This document shows, one piece after another, positions 38,001-52,028 of a stretch of DNA of 64,000 nt. The notes below the pieces were generated by a model. That model made no database searches. It was not told where the DNA came from and saw nothing but the letters and a program-made list of their open reading frames with translations. Within the stretch, counting starts at the first letter, position 1, and each line of letters starts with the position of its first letter. Origin of the DNA: Dirofilaria immitis (lineage: Eukaryota; Nematoda; Chromadorea; Rhabditida; Onchocercidae); assembly GCA_024305405.1 (NCBI GenBank), contig JAKNDB010000079.1, positions 3,028,501 to 3,092,500 of the forward strand. Direction: 5' to 3'. A program made the translations under genes and the position numbers.

Positions 38001-39898
38001 TCTCTCTCTTTGGAATATTAAAATCAGTTTATCAAATGCTTTTCCCTTCATTGCAACAATTTCAACAAATCATATCACAATGCTGATTTTTGTTATCAAT
38101 TTTTTTTTTTATTTTTCTATCATATATTTCAATATTTGATTGAATAACATTACTGTCTACTTCCCTTTTCAAAAATAAGATAGTAAATTGAATTTAATGA
38201 TAAGTTAAAATTTTAGTTATCATTTTCGCTTTTAATAGAATCATATGTATGAGAGAAAAAAACTTCTAACATATTGCGCTTTTATAAATTTAATATCATC
38301 CATTTACCCAATTCTCATCATATCGTCAATAATTCATTTTGAAAATGAGACACTTTCGTTTTTGGGAATTGCGATTAATTAATTGTCTGTCGCAAGATGA
38401 AAGCGAATATTCTGGAATATAATTTTATCATTTTTATATCGTAAAATGGAGCATTTTTATTTTTGAAACAAAAGTAAAAAAAAAGGCAACAAATTTTGTA
38501 ATATCCCTAATATCATCTATTTCAATTTATATCACAATACTGATAATTCATTTTCAAAATGAGCATTTTCTCTTTTTGTTTTTTTTTTTTTGGAAATTTC
38601 AATTAACAGCCTACAATTGAGCAAGAACTTTTCAGCTTTTTTTTTTTCATTTATTTGCTAATTTTATTTTGGAAAAAGAAAAATTGAATTACTTAAAATT
38701 AATTCAATTATATTAAAGATAAAATGGCAAAATAAAATTTTGAAAGAAAATAAATGAAATTTTTAATTTAATATAAAATTTCTCTTTGTGATAAATTTAG
38801 CACTTTTATCAATAACTTTTTCAGCATTAATTCATGATAAAGTGAAGAAGTTGAAAGTCCGTGGACATTTTTGTCACGTACGTCTTTCTCCAACGTACGC
38901 TATCCTTCAAGGATATGCAAAATTGTTGAAATTGAAAATTTACTTACCTTACAAAGATATACAACAAATTCGACTTATTTATGCAAATAAAAAATTGGAA
39001 CAAATCATGGTTAGTTTTTTTTCCCCTGCTTCTTTCCATTTATCATTGCTTCGAGTTTCGTATCAGAAATATCATATATTTGATTTAAACAGCATTTTTC
39101 GATTAATTATAAATTTAATTGGGACTGATCAATTAGTCATTTATCTGAAAAAAAAACGATTAATTAAATCAATTATTTCATTAGAAGAAAATTATCCGTG
39201 GAATTTTTCTCGAATCGATTTTTTAACTTTCAAATTATAGAATCTTCCAGTATTTCAATTTTTTTTCATCTTTCATTTTTGCTTTTTTTTTGCCTTTTCA
39301 TCAATTTTTATTTATCAAATATATCATATCATTGCATCATTGATAATTTTATTGTTAGAAAATTAAATTAATTTTATATTTTTGATCAATTTTTTTTTTG
39401 TTTTATATTTTTAACTAATTTCCATATGTTTATAAATATGAATAATTTCAGTTTAATTTAGAGAAATTCAATAAATTTATTAATGCCAGAAATTTTATTA
39501 TAATTTAATTATTACTTATTTTTTCTATCCATATTAACAACAAATAAGCTAGCTCATTGATAATGAATTTTCGAAATCTTTCTGAAACTTTTTTCTTTTA
39601 ATTTTAAAACAATAATTATGCAAATTTGTTCTTTTAATAAATTATAATTTAATTTCTATTTTATCAATATATGAATAAATTTTAATTCTAATAATCGGAA
39701 TTAATAATATATTAACGAATAATTGATTATTGCATCTATTATTCAATCAAAATTTATTTGTTCCAATTTCTATTGAAAATGAACGAAGAATGAAAAAGAA
39801 GTTCAACGAATCTTTTTTTTTTCTTCCTTTGCACAAAATTTAAGGAAATTATTTTGATGTAAAAAAGGCAAAAGTAAAACATCTCCTTTCCTTTCTTC

Positions 39899-39935
<37 letters not shown>

Positions 39936-42900
39936 TTCTTCTCCTTTTTATTTATTTTTCCTTCATTTGCAAATTTTTATTTAAATATTGATGAAAGATT
40001 AGTTTTCTTTTTATTGAAAAATTATTTCATTTTTATTTCTTATCATTTTAACTGTTTCATCTTTTATCATTTCAAAATTGTGCTATTGTTTAGTAAATAA
40101 ATATTATTTAGATTGGGAATATTTTTAGTTTAAAACTTTTATTTTTCTAAATTGTTTACAAATAATTTAAAAAGAAAATAAAAAATAAAAAAGAATAAAA
40201 AATATTAAAAAAATAAAAAAAGAATAATTTAGTAAATAGCCTAAATATAATATGTAAATAAATAATTTCTTTTAAATTAAAAATTTATAATAATTGACTT
40301 TTAATGGAGGAAAGAAGCGGAAGAAAAAGTAAATTTAGGAAAAGATAAATTTAGGAAACGATTAATTCACAAAAAGAATTTTATTTCAAAAAATTTTTCG
40401 TTTTTTTGTTAAAAATAACTAAGCAACTATTAAAACTTTTTGGCTTTCACTTTTTCCGATAATTGACAAATATCATATCTTATCAATTACACTGATCAAA
40501 TATATCAGATTACAAAAAGTGTCTAAAAATTTGCATAATAAATGATAAATGAACGATAAATGCATTGATTACTATAAATTATTCTTACGAAAAAAATATT
40601 TGATTTTTTTTTATTATTTTATGCACTAATAGGAATTATTTTAAAACGATTGATTGATTAATTTCAATGAAATGCTCTCATTTTTTTTTCTATTATTTTC
40701 AATCCATTCCAAAATATTTGATAGAATTATTTTAGGACTCTTATCTAACGAAATTTTTCGTTTAAATTTAAAAAAAATTTCTTATTTTCTATTTTATTTG
40801 TTTCTTTTTATTTTTAATAAAAATTATTTGTTAATTTGAAAAAAAAAAAAAGAAATTTTAGGTAAAAATGGTACGACGAAAAGTTCGTTTTATTACAAGA
40901 GAGCATATTTTTAAAGATTTTTGTCAATTATGGCATACTGTAACTTTTTCAACTATTAATAAAAGAAAGGTAAGATAAAATTTGTGAAAGAAAATTTTAA
41001 TCATTAAATTTTCAACTTGAAAATTTCTAACTTTTTATCAATCTAAAATGATTGATTCATTCAGAACATGCAATATATGATGCGCAATTCATTAGAACAA
41101 TTTCATTAATTGATTTCATTAATTAATTAGCTATTTAGTCATTTGCTTATCTATTTCGAATCACTGTATATATATGTACAGGTTAATAAATTTGATCGAA
41201 GAAAATACGAAAAGTTCACTAATTTTTATCATTAACAAATTCGTTGCTTGATTCATTTATCATTTATCTCATCTATCATTTCTTTTTTGTCATTGTTTAA
41301 TTTCTTGATTTAAAATGATTAAATTTTTATCATTTTTATCAAATAAATCAATCAATACTCATTCTATTATTTCATCTTCCATATATCTAATCTTACAAAA
41401 TATTCATAAATTTTTTTCATTTTTTTTTTTAAAAAAAAAAGATATTTCGAAATTTGTATAATTCATTGAATAATATGTAAGCAATGTTTATCACAGTGTT
41501 AAATGATAATTTAATTTGTTGAATTTATAATTTACATAATAACAATCCAACAAAGCATTTCATTATTTCGCAACGATCGGTTTGTTGCTATTTTGTAAAC
41601 AATAATATGGTACTATTTTGTTAATATATGATGTAATAAGTTTTAATTGTTAGAACTTTACTACGTAAAATTGACTTTTGATCTTATCACTTTTTCATTG
41701 CTTAATTATAATTATCTTTTAAAATGAATAAACAGTGATATTAGATGATTGATATAAATAAGTCCTATAACGGATAATAAAGATTTTCTAAGATTATTTT
41801 TGGAAAGACTATAAATCATTTACTTTTAGTTTGATTATTTTGATCAATGATTAGGGCAATGAAACAAAAGTTTTCATCGTATTAAGAATAATAAATTTTA
41901 TGATTTATTTATTTCCTTTTGCTTATAATTGAATGTTTTTAAATGAAATAAATATATATATTTTCATTGGATGAAAGTTAATTAAATCAAGAAGAAACTA
42001 TAATGGAAATATTTTTTTTTTTGCGAAATACTAAAAATTAAATAATTGAAATCAAAGATTTACTTAATAATAAATTTATTATTTGATACTTTTCTCGGAT
42101 AAGAGTAAACGATGATCAGATAAATGAATTAAATGATAGTCGGATAAATGGATATGATAATAGAGATTCTTTTTTATCCGTTATCTAGATTGTAAATATT
42201 ATTAAAATCCTATAAGATAGTAAATTTTTGAAATAAAATTCAACAAATTACTAGCTTTGTAAAGTTTTGAATATGAAATAAATTTACATTTCATTAGCAT
42301 CCAACTATCAAATATCAAATCTTATCATATCAGTTATAATCAACAATTTTGGCTAAAAAATTTTAAACTTTTGATTTGAAAAAAAAATATTTTCCAATAA
42401 ATTTCTCGTATTTTGATCACAATAATATTAATAATATTACAATCAATGTATGATAATCTTGATCATTTCATGTGTAATAATGGTTATGATAACAATTCTA
42501 ACTCTTTGCTACCCTTCATTTCATCTATTTTGAATAATCTAGGATTGATAAGCCTGTCACGTTATCATTTTTAACAAACATCAATTTATCAGCTGAAAAA
42601 TCCATTGCTATAATTTTCTATTCATTTTTATGAAGTAAATAATTTGAAAATATAGTTTGTAAAAATTTCCAAACTTAAAAATTTTAAGTGAAATTGAATT
42701 TCCAAAATTAATCATAGATGTACCTACCGAATTGTTGAGTTCAATTCGAATTATATTGATGGTGAAATTTAAAAATTTATTTCTAGAAATTGCTTAAATT
42801 ATTGTTTAATGCAAGAAGAAAAGTAAGAACTGAATCATTTCTCAGATCAAAATTTTCAAAATCAATTTCATTTGATGGCCCATTATCCAACGAATACATT

Positions 42901-45900
42901 GTATGTTTTCGTTCTTTTTTTTTTTTTAATAAATTCATCAAAATCTATTTAGTCTTACATGTACAATACAAAATGAAAAAAAAAAGAAATTAAAACAAAA
43001 CTTTTCAAACTTTTCAAGCTAAATTTCATTCTTATTTATGTGCAAATTTGAATAATAAGCGTATTTATTATGAAATTAAAGTTTTTTTATTTTGTTTTCT
43101 TTCGCTAATTTTATGCAATAATTTATTTAAAATAAAATGAATTATTAATAAAAAAAAAAAAAAAAGGAAATATTTCATCGAAAATTTATTATAATAAACA
43201 TTTTCTTTTAATTATTTTAATGTTTCATTAAAATTTTACCATCTTTTCTATTACATATCTCACCAATATATAAAATAATTATTTTATTCTAATTTAATAT
43301 ATACTTATTTCATTCAAAATGAATAATTCAATTTTTATGAGTTTTTTTTCGCTCAAATTTGCGATAATTTATTACATTTGAAATTTGCTGCATTTTATTA
43401 TCAATTTATCAATTTTTTTCTTTTGCGAAAAAAAAAATGATATAACGATAAAACTCTTAACATCATACCTTAATAATATTCATAAATAGACATAAATTTT
43501 CAAATTTTTCCAATTATTTTTTAAGTTTTAAAACTTTGAATATATTGAAATTTTTCAAACATTCCTTTCCAATAATACCATTAACTTTTCTTTTCTTTTT
43601 CTTTTTTTTAAATAAAAACTTAAAATATATCATAGCAAATTCTTTTCGATATTTTGAAAAATATTAGAAATTTAGAATTAAATCAGATTTAAACAACTGA
43701 TATTGAATAATGAGATATTTGATTACATTACCAATATAGTGATTAGAATATCGTAATGATTAGTGATAATCAAAATAATTGATAATTTATAGGATATTTT
43801 AATCATATAATGTTTAATAAAGTTGAATTATATTGTGGATATTAAATTAAAAATTAATTACTTTTCCTTATTTATATATTTAAATAATATTTATAAACAT
43901 TTGTTTCGTTCATTTTTATTTCAGTTACTTTACAATTTTAATAAATTGTTTATTTTGATAGTTTGAAATAATTAAATTAAAAATTAAAAATATTTTTCTT
44001 TTTTTGAATATAAATCTTAAGTCTGTAAAAATTTTCTCGATTTTTCTTCAATTCAATCTACATGATGAAATGCAAACGAGATGTTTTTAAAATGCACTCT
44101 CGACTACGTCTTGCTACTATTACTTCCTTTTATTTTTTCTTCCTGATTAAATGACTATCCCGTTATTTCTAATTTTTTCTTCCCCACTTTCTCCTACCTA
44201 TCGAGAATTATTTCTAAATGGAATATTGGCCTGTTTATTAATGTAAAGTTTATTAACCCGAAAAATCAATGAATTTTACTCGCTTTATATACCTATTTGT
44301 CTTTACTTTTTTTTTACATGTCATGTCTCTCTGTTTATGCAGCCTTAGCTTTTAGCTAGCAAATAGCAAAGTATGAGCCTTAAGGCCCCATTGTTGATGC
44401 AAATGCAATCCATAATATGAGGTTATAGTACTTTCTTTCTCTCTTATTTTCCAATTTATTCACATCATTTTTAATGTGTATAACTTTTTCCTTTTTTTCT
44501 TCATTTTCATTATATTTACGCCAATAATCTTTTTCTTTATATGGCATTAAATTTTTAATTTCGTCAAATTTAAAATTTAATAATTTGACAAATAAAACAA
44601 AAATGAAAATACTAATTAAATTATCATTGATTAGAAAAATTTTGAAAAAAAATGTATATATATATATATAACAATGTAATCATATTCTAATCAATATATT
44701 TCATTTAATATTTGTTTAAGAATTAGTAATAACAATTTATGATTTAATAAATATTTGATTATTATTAGGTAACATGCAAATTTATAAACTTCAAATTAAT
44801 AAATATCTATTGTATGCCAGCGAATAAGTTAATATGTTAATATAAATAGAGAATATTAGGTTCTTGATGCTAATCCATTCAAAAAAAAAAAATCGGAAAT
44901 TGAAATATATTGATTTCAGATTTTTAAAATAAAAAAAAACTTTCTTTTAATACAACATGATAGCAAGAAGAAATAACAAATAAATATAATAATAATAATA
45001 TAATGAATAAATGATAATTAAATTTATGAATTCGAATATATTATATGTTATATAGTATGCGTTGAATGAAAATGATATACAACGACGACGACAGCAGCAA
45101 CGATTAATGCAGAAATCGGATAATGATCCAACAACTACTGATAATAATATTAATGATAACGATGAAATGGATAAGTTGCATTTCGCATCGTTTGTTTTCT
45201 TTTTAATTTGTTTTATATTTAATTTTTCAAATTTAAGAGAACAATTGCAATTAATTATTTTTTGCTCGTAGCTTAATTAATAATAAAAGAGTTAAGAGTT
45301 AAAATTTTTAATAATTAAATATATTATACAAGTGATAGAACAGAATTAATCTTTTTTTTTGATTGTGAATCTTAATTTGGTGATCAGTATGGGAATATTA
45401 ATTTAGTGATCAGCATGGGAATATTAATTTAGTGATCATCATGGGAATATTAATTTAGTGATCAGCATGGGAATCTTAATTTAGTGATCATCATGGGAAT
45501 ATTAATTTAGTGATCAGCATGGGAATCTTAATTTAGTGATCAGTATGGGAATATTAATTTAATTAGTGTAAGAAAAAATTTTAACAACTTAATTGTAGAA
45601 ACGAAATATCATCCGAAACAACATGTGTAAGTACTTCGTCCGCCGTATCACTATCATCTTTGGTAACAATGGCTGATACACTAGATTCGGAATTTTCCAT
45701 TGATGATAATGATAATATGGAGAGATGCCAAATAAACAATAATATTGATGCTGCTGCTGCTGTTAATATCGGTGTGAAATTTTATTGTTATCCCTTTAAT
45801 AACGCTTTAAACTTTTTGTTCGAAATTATATCAGAAAAAATCTTAGCTTTTTTCTGTACAGTATCGAAGTATTGATTTTAATATATTATTGTATTAAGTA

Positions 45901-48900
45901 AATCATTAAAATTTGACTTTAATATGAATTTGCTAGAATAATTCAAATTTTGGCAGTATCATTTTAAATATTTTGTTTTTAGTATTTTAGTAACAAATTA
46001 GTTTTTTTTTTTGTTTTTCAGAAGTACTAGTTCAATGTGAATGTCAGTCACATTTAGGCCGAGTACTTCTAGATGAAATTTATCCTTTAACAACAAAACA
46101 ACTTTTTGCTACCTTTTTTCCGCAACACCGTGGTATCATGATTTGAGAGAAATTATAAACAAAACAGGTATATGTGTTTCTTCTTATTTATTCAAATTTA
46201 AATTTTAAAATGATAATTGATGAATAAATTTAAATTAAAATCCAAAAAAATCTTTCATATATTTAAAGTTCTTGTTCTATCATTTATAAATTAAACAATT
46301 AAATAATAAAATGCATTAAATTTTTTGTTTTGAAATTTCAGCACATGGAAAAATGTTAAATACTGTAACTGGTAAGTAATTTTTTTGTTCTTTATATTCT
46401 AAAATTTTAATTTCAACTATTTTATTATCTTAATTTTCTTTTTTAATTTTAATTTTAAATTTATCATACTCATAAACTCATCGCTACTCATAAATGATTA
46501 CTTGAAGGAAAGTATTTCACATCGAACTGATATTCTCCGTTAATAGAAAAATCAAGTCATTTATATTTCATCTATTGATAATATCATATTTATCTCAGGT
46601 TATGTGGCAACGTCATGGATGACGGAAAATTCTACTATTCCTGCTGTTACTACACGAACAGTAACCTATAATATGTCCCTAAATAATACATTAGGTCCAA
46701 AAAGTACATCAGTTACTGAAAAACAGGTTTTTATTTTTAAATCTTCACTTTTCATTTAGTTCTAATTAAATTATTTTATTTGAAACATTTCAAAAAGTTT
46801 AATTGAAACTTTTAAAAAATTATAGACTTCTATCCTTCTTCTTTTCATTCAAAAAAAAAAATAAGTGGAAAGGAAGATATATGAGCAATTAATAAAACGT
46901 ATGCATTCATATTTACCTTTAATATATCATCAAACATATTCGAATTTTATTTCCTTATTATGATTTAGACATGCTACGCATTTCACAATGCTAATAATGG
47001 ATTTAGTATTGTGAAAGAAATTCAAAATGCAGGCATACCATATGCGGATAATTTCATGATTCAATGTACGTATTGTATAATTCGAGTAGATGATAAACAT
47101 TCTAGGCTACTTATACATGGTGGAATGGTACAAAAGAAAAGTATATGGGGTATTGTTAAAGGTAAATTTTTTGATTTTATTTTACTAAAAATTTAAAATA
47201 GCATTTAAAAAAATATATATATATATCTAAGATAGTAACATTATTTTTGCATTTACCATGATAGCATTGGTTTTTATAGTTACTGTATTAGCAGCATCAT
47301 TTTTATGATTATTAATTATAACCATATCACTTTCGTAATTACCGTAAAACATCCATCACGCATGTACTGTATTATCATGATCTTTGTAGCTACTATACCA
47401 TAGTAACATCACATGTGTATTCCGTAATGGCATCACTTTTTAGTTGTCATAAATCTTTCTTTTAATATCATTTCCTTTGCATTTGTCTAATTGATAGAAC
47501 CATTTATTCGGCATAATAAAATATAGGTACGATATCAACGAAAAACTGATCTTGTAAAGTAGCACAATAAATATATATAGCGAGAAAAATCACTAAAGCA
47601 GAACGTCGGTGAATCAATCGCAAAGGTCACTGTGAGGTTAATAGATGTCTCATGAAGGCGTGGTGCCTTATGTATGCAGAATAGATGTAGAGACGGAGTT
47701 ACAATATGAGAACGATACATTACTGCATATTATACATATAAATCAATACATCCGAAAACAAATGATTTGAATTAGTCAGTTAGAATATTGATCGAAAATT
47801 TGAACTAATCGATCAGAATATTGATCAAAAACTTACTTTGGATTTCTCGACAAATATAGGAATATTTTAGATAATATAATTAAATGACAATATCAATTTC
47901 TTTTTTTGCTTGATTAAAGGAAAAATAATAGATATATTTAATGTACATATAATCATTATTAATCATGTTAATTAGTATACTGTTTTCTATATAACTATAC
48001 AGTAGTGCGTATACATTGCTTATATTTTGTAATAAGTTTAAACCAACACGTCTAATTATTCTTTCTAAATTCAATCATCTTTTAGGTATAATTGAAAAAA
48101 GTACATACAATGGGCTAGAAACCTATTATATGGCATTAAAGGAAACGTTAAAATTATTATGTGAAGAATCAAATGAGTCAAAACAAGTTACAATATCCGA
48201 ATCTGATGCAACGAGCAATATAATCAGCAATTTACTTCCAAACAAATTATTAAATGGGTACGCTAATATCGATATTTCATTTTTATCATCTAAAGTTTTA
48301 AAAATTGGAAAGTGTAAAACGAATAAATGAATGTTTTTTTTTTTTTTAGAACAAATACTTGAACAGAATGAATTATTGATTTAAAATAGTGATGGGTTTT
48401 TTTTTTCAGCTCTCTTCAAAAATTTTTAGTTTTTTTGAATGGGAAAAAAAGTGGAAAAATCACTTTTCAATCAATCAATAATTATCATATATTTATTTGC
48501 TTTATTTATTTATTTATTTATTTATTTATTTTTTCATTCTTCATTTTCATGCTATTGCATAATTTCTTTCAAATGCTCTCAATTTCAAAGGTGACTTTCT
48601 TTTTTTTTTTTATTAAAATTTATGAAAATATTTTCGATAAAATAAAAATTATTTCATTCAAATAAAATATTTCTCTTTTATTATAAAAATTATAAAAAAA
48701 AAAAAAAAAGTCACCTTTTAGCTATTAGAAATTTGCCATAAATTATTTAAATTATATAAATATAAATAAATCATTTCGTGTTTTATTGATACATTTCAAC
48801 GTTTTCGATATTATAACAATTTTGTCAAAAGTAATTACATTTTCAGGTAACAATTAAATTTTATTATGAATGAATATATTTAAATAGTTGCTGAGTTGGC

Positions 48901-51226
48901 ATAATTATTCGAGCATTATTTTGGCAGTATTTTTTACAAATTTTAGAAAAGGAATTTTTTTAAAAAAATAAAAGAAAGACATATCAGTTATTTATATCTG
49001 CAGAAATTATATCAGTAGTAAAGACAAATCTCTCAGGAAACACAATGCTTCAACAATCGTTCATTATCAGACAGTGATGCTGAAACCGATTATCAATTCT
49101 GCTAAAACCATGAGTCAGTTTCTGTTATATCTTTCGATTGGAAACTAACATATATGTTGGAATTAAACAATCTTATAATATTTGCAATGCTATGAGATAC
49201 TAATTATTGATTGATTTGTTTTAAATAATATTAATAATCATTTAATGTCTATAAAATCTTTCGTTATTTTCTTGAAAAAATAAAAACGAAGAAAAACGAG
49301 TAAGAAGAAGTTACATTTTTTAAAATATAAAATGCAGATCAGTTGCTTAAATAAATAAAAATATCACATTACTCTTCAAATTTGTGGTATTTGAGAAAAA
49401 AAAAAAGCCTGGTAATTCAATGGTTCAATTAAGAAATTAAAAAACAATTTGAATTTAAATTATAATTCTAGTTTTTAAATTCTAATTCTAGTCCAAAATT
49501 AATAACAGTGTTAATTTTAGCAAATTTATTCATTTAATTGAAAATAGCATGATATAAAATTTTCGCAAAAAACAGATCTGCAAATGTTAGTGTAATGTAT
49601 AGAAATTTAAAATGATAGTACAGGATAGAATTATCACTGATAATTATTCAATCAATAAATCATTTGAACAGAAATAGTTCAATAGTTCATATCAATTGGC
49701 GTAATGTGATCATATTCATAAGTGATCACATAATTCATCTTCGAGATAAACGATCAGACTTAACAGAAAAAGTGAACGTATATAAATAATATTTTTAATT
49801 CTTACATTTACGTTAATTTACGTTTACTTTTGCTTAATGATATACATATTTATAGTTTTAAGATGTATTTTACAAATTTAAATAATAATAATTTGATTAA
49901 TTCACACTGATAATTTACAATGATAAAAAATAACTGGAACATTGCATTATCAGTAATTGAGAATTTAGTAAAATTTTAGCAAAAATATAAAATTATTTTC
50001 AAAATAATTTTGTTAAATAAAAAGAAAATTTCAAATCTTACAATTTAAAAATTTTAAAATTGGAAAAGGAAAGAAAAAATAGAAAAAACACTATTTTCTT
50101 AAATTTTCATCGATTTTAAAAAAACTATAATACTAATAAAGTTTGCTCATATTCTTGACATTCAATTTATGTATATGTTTTAGACATTTCTTCTCATTCT
50201 CGACATTCAATCTATACATATATTTTAGATATTTCTTCTCATATTCTCGACATTCAATCTATACATATATTTTAAATATTTCTTCTCATATTCTCGACAT
50301 TCAATTTATGCATATATTTTAGATATTTCTTCTCATATTCTCGACATTCAATTTAAGCATATATTTAAGACGTTAAGTATCATTTCTTTCAGTAATTATA
50401 CAAAATTTTGTGAAAATTAAATCTAATCATTTTTCAGATGTAACAACAACAATGAATGATAATAATCGTATTTGTGATAATGTTGCAGAGATAAGAGGAC
50501 GAATAACAAATGATGCTCAAACACAAACATTAAATTATTTTATTCATAACAAAGCTATTAGTCATTCTAACAAATTTATTTTAATTCTGTAAGTTATTAA
50601 ACAAAAAAACTTTTTAAAATTTAAAAAATTTTCATTACAAATATAAACGATTGTATAAGTAATTAAAATTATTTTCAACGAATTGCATTAATAAATATTT
50701 TTGAAGTAAATATTAAATTTATTTTTAAAATTTTGCAATTAAATGAATTTGGTAAACAATTATTTTGCAGAGATTTTCCGAAAATTAGCAAAAAAAAAAG
50801 ATTTCGAATTTGAATTTCTTCAATTTAATTATTTCGATTTTAAATTAAAATTGATCATTTATAGATTTTTCATATTGATTTGTTTGCAACTTTTCACTTT
50901 ACTAAAGGTCTCATATATTTCGAATATTAATTGCATCGATACTAATGCAAATTCCGCATTCACTAAAAACATCCTACGACAGTAAGTTTAATCAATTTTG
51001 GAAATTTCAATTAATTTATTTAAAAATTATTTCAGATCATTTTAGATAAAATTCAATTTCAATGTATTGAAATTGAAATATTGATTAATTAATTAATTTT
51101 AGTTTTTTTCAATAAACACTTATTTGTGTTAATTCAAATTTCAGAAATGATTTATCAATAAATACGAAAACTCTCGAACAATTATCATTAACGAGCAAAA
51201 ATACAATGTTCAAGAATGATTTATAA
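35039..51226 (+). CDS. GRAM and VASt (ASTER) domain protein, GRAMD1/Aster-like sterol transporter
   Basis: Predicted exons: 35039-35696, 36297-36473, 38801-39009, 40862-40969, 42787-42900, 45056-45174, 45599-45771, 46022-46167, 46342-46371, 46599-46726, 46969-47161, 48086-48257, 50438-50588, 50771-50981 and 51145-51226. The N-terminus is Ser/Thr-rich and disordered. A GRAM-type fold follows (SALIHDKVKKLKVRGHF, YLPYKDIQQIR, ITREHIFKDFCQLWHT), then a basic and acidic linker, then the VASt domain (VLVQCECQSHLGRVLLDEIY, FATFF, ATPWYHDLREI, NFMIQCTYCIIRVDD). A hydrophobic segment RFFILICLQLFTLL fits the ER anchor of Aster proteins, which move sterol at ER-plasma membrane contacts. Bases are missing at 35077-35083, 35158-35164 and 46114-46119, and the frame shifts in the A10 run at 50790-50799. 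Phase does not match between exons 2-3 and 12-13, so a small exon or indel may be missed there. The start codon is tentative. Confidence 0.8.
35337..35440 (+). repeat. (ACA)n/(ACT)n tract coding for poly-Thr
   Basis: In-frame ACA and ACT/ACC repeats encode a Thr tract of about 30 residues with a few Ala and Ile, in the disordered N-terminus of the GRAM/VASt protein. The frame is coherent on both sides. It may be heavily O-glycosylated or simply neutral low complexity. Confidence 0.85.
39900..39932. repeat. (CT)n microsatellite
   Basis: About 15 CT units in intron 3 of the GRAM/VASt gene, within a longer pyrimidine-rich stretch. Confidence 0.9.
45371..45563. repeat. 26-bp minisatellite in a GRAM/VASt gene intron
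   Basis: About seven copies of TTAATTTAGTGATCAGCATG plus GGAATA, with ATCAGC/ATCATC/ATCAGT variants, fill about half of the intron between exons 6 and 7. The unit contains the palindrome TGATCA. Confidence 0.92.
48488..48532. repeat. (TTTA)n microsatellite
   Basis: Around ten TTTA/ATTT units lie downstream of exon 12 of the GRAM/VASt gene. The hydrophobic open frame across it is an artefact of the T-rich sequence. Confidence 0.8.
50151..50370. repeat. 47-bp minisatellite next to a 3' splice site
   Basis: Four and a half copies of a 47-bp unit beginning TTCTCGACATTCAATCTATA lie in the intron just before exon 13 of the GRAM/VASt gene, ending about 70 bases before the acceptor. Each unit contains its own pyrimidine-rich stretch and TTTTAG, so it carries decoy acceptor-like sites. 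Confidence 0.9.
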
Positions 51227-52028
51227 TTTTGCAATCTTTTTTTTTTATGCTATCGAATTGATTCCAATAAAATTTATAAATTTATGGATTTGAAAAAAGA
51301 AAATTATTGAAATTTCTTTCATTCTTTATCCTAAAAACTTCCTTATTTGTTCAAATATTTTTGCCCTATTAGTTTATCAATTTTGTTTTTTTTTGCAAAT
51401 GTTATCGTAGCCAAAATAGATGTAATATCATTACTATCAATGTAATTAATTAATTAGTCAAAAATTGATTAATTGATAAATTGAATTGTACTTAAATCAT
51501 TTTGCGATTTTTACTTGAAGAATTATATTTTCTTTTTTGCATATAAATTTGTGATATCACTTATCATATTTTTGTCTTTCTATTTCTTTTCCTCTTTATA
51601 CTGCTATCATTGTTAGCTAATTTTAAATGCCAATCAATTACTGATAAAACTGTGATATAAATGAAAATTGAAGTAAAAAATACGAGTGAAATGAAATGAT
51701 AAATTATTTTATAATCCAATTGCAACTTATCAGTTGTAATAATTGGAACTTATATTGAAATAAGTATTAAATATATTTCTTTGATTTTGATAACCAAAAT
51801 TTGTTATTTTAAATATAATTTACTTCAAATAAAAATTGATCAATTAGGAATTAAAAGTTTAAAAATGATAAACATATCAATTTATCAATTTCTTCATGAA
51901 ACAATTCACGTAACATTTGACATTTAACGTTTGATCACAATTTAATAAATTTAAATATTTTTAAAATAATCCGAAAAATTTTTCTATGATAATAAATTCC
52001 TAATAAGTCGTTTAAATTTCTAAAATAT
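51227..52028. other. Convergent intergenic region
   Basis: About 800 bases between the stop codons of the GRAM/VASt gene (+) and the LamG receptor gene (-). An AATAAA at 51266-51271 lies 40 bases after the plus-strand stop. No other gene is seen. Confidence 0.7.
51266..51271 (+). terminator. AATAAA poly(A) signal after exon 15 of the GRAM/VASt gene
   Basis: A canonical signal 40 bases beyond the TAA at 51224-51226. I see no comparable signal close behind the alternative stop at 48328-48330, so this supports including exons 13-15 in the gene. Confidence 0.6.

Noticed and set aside
48435..48665. Hydrophobic frame that might be the membrane anchor of the GRAM/VASt protein
   Set aside because: It comes from a TTTA repeat and T-rich sequence and has no acceptor in the right phase; the segment at 50771-50981 fits better.
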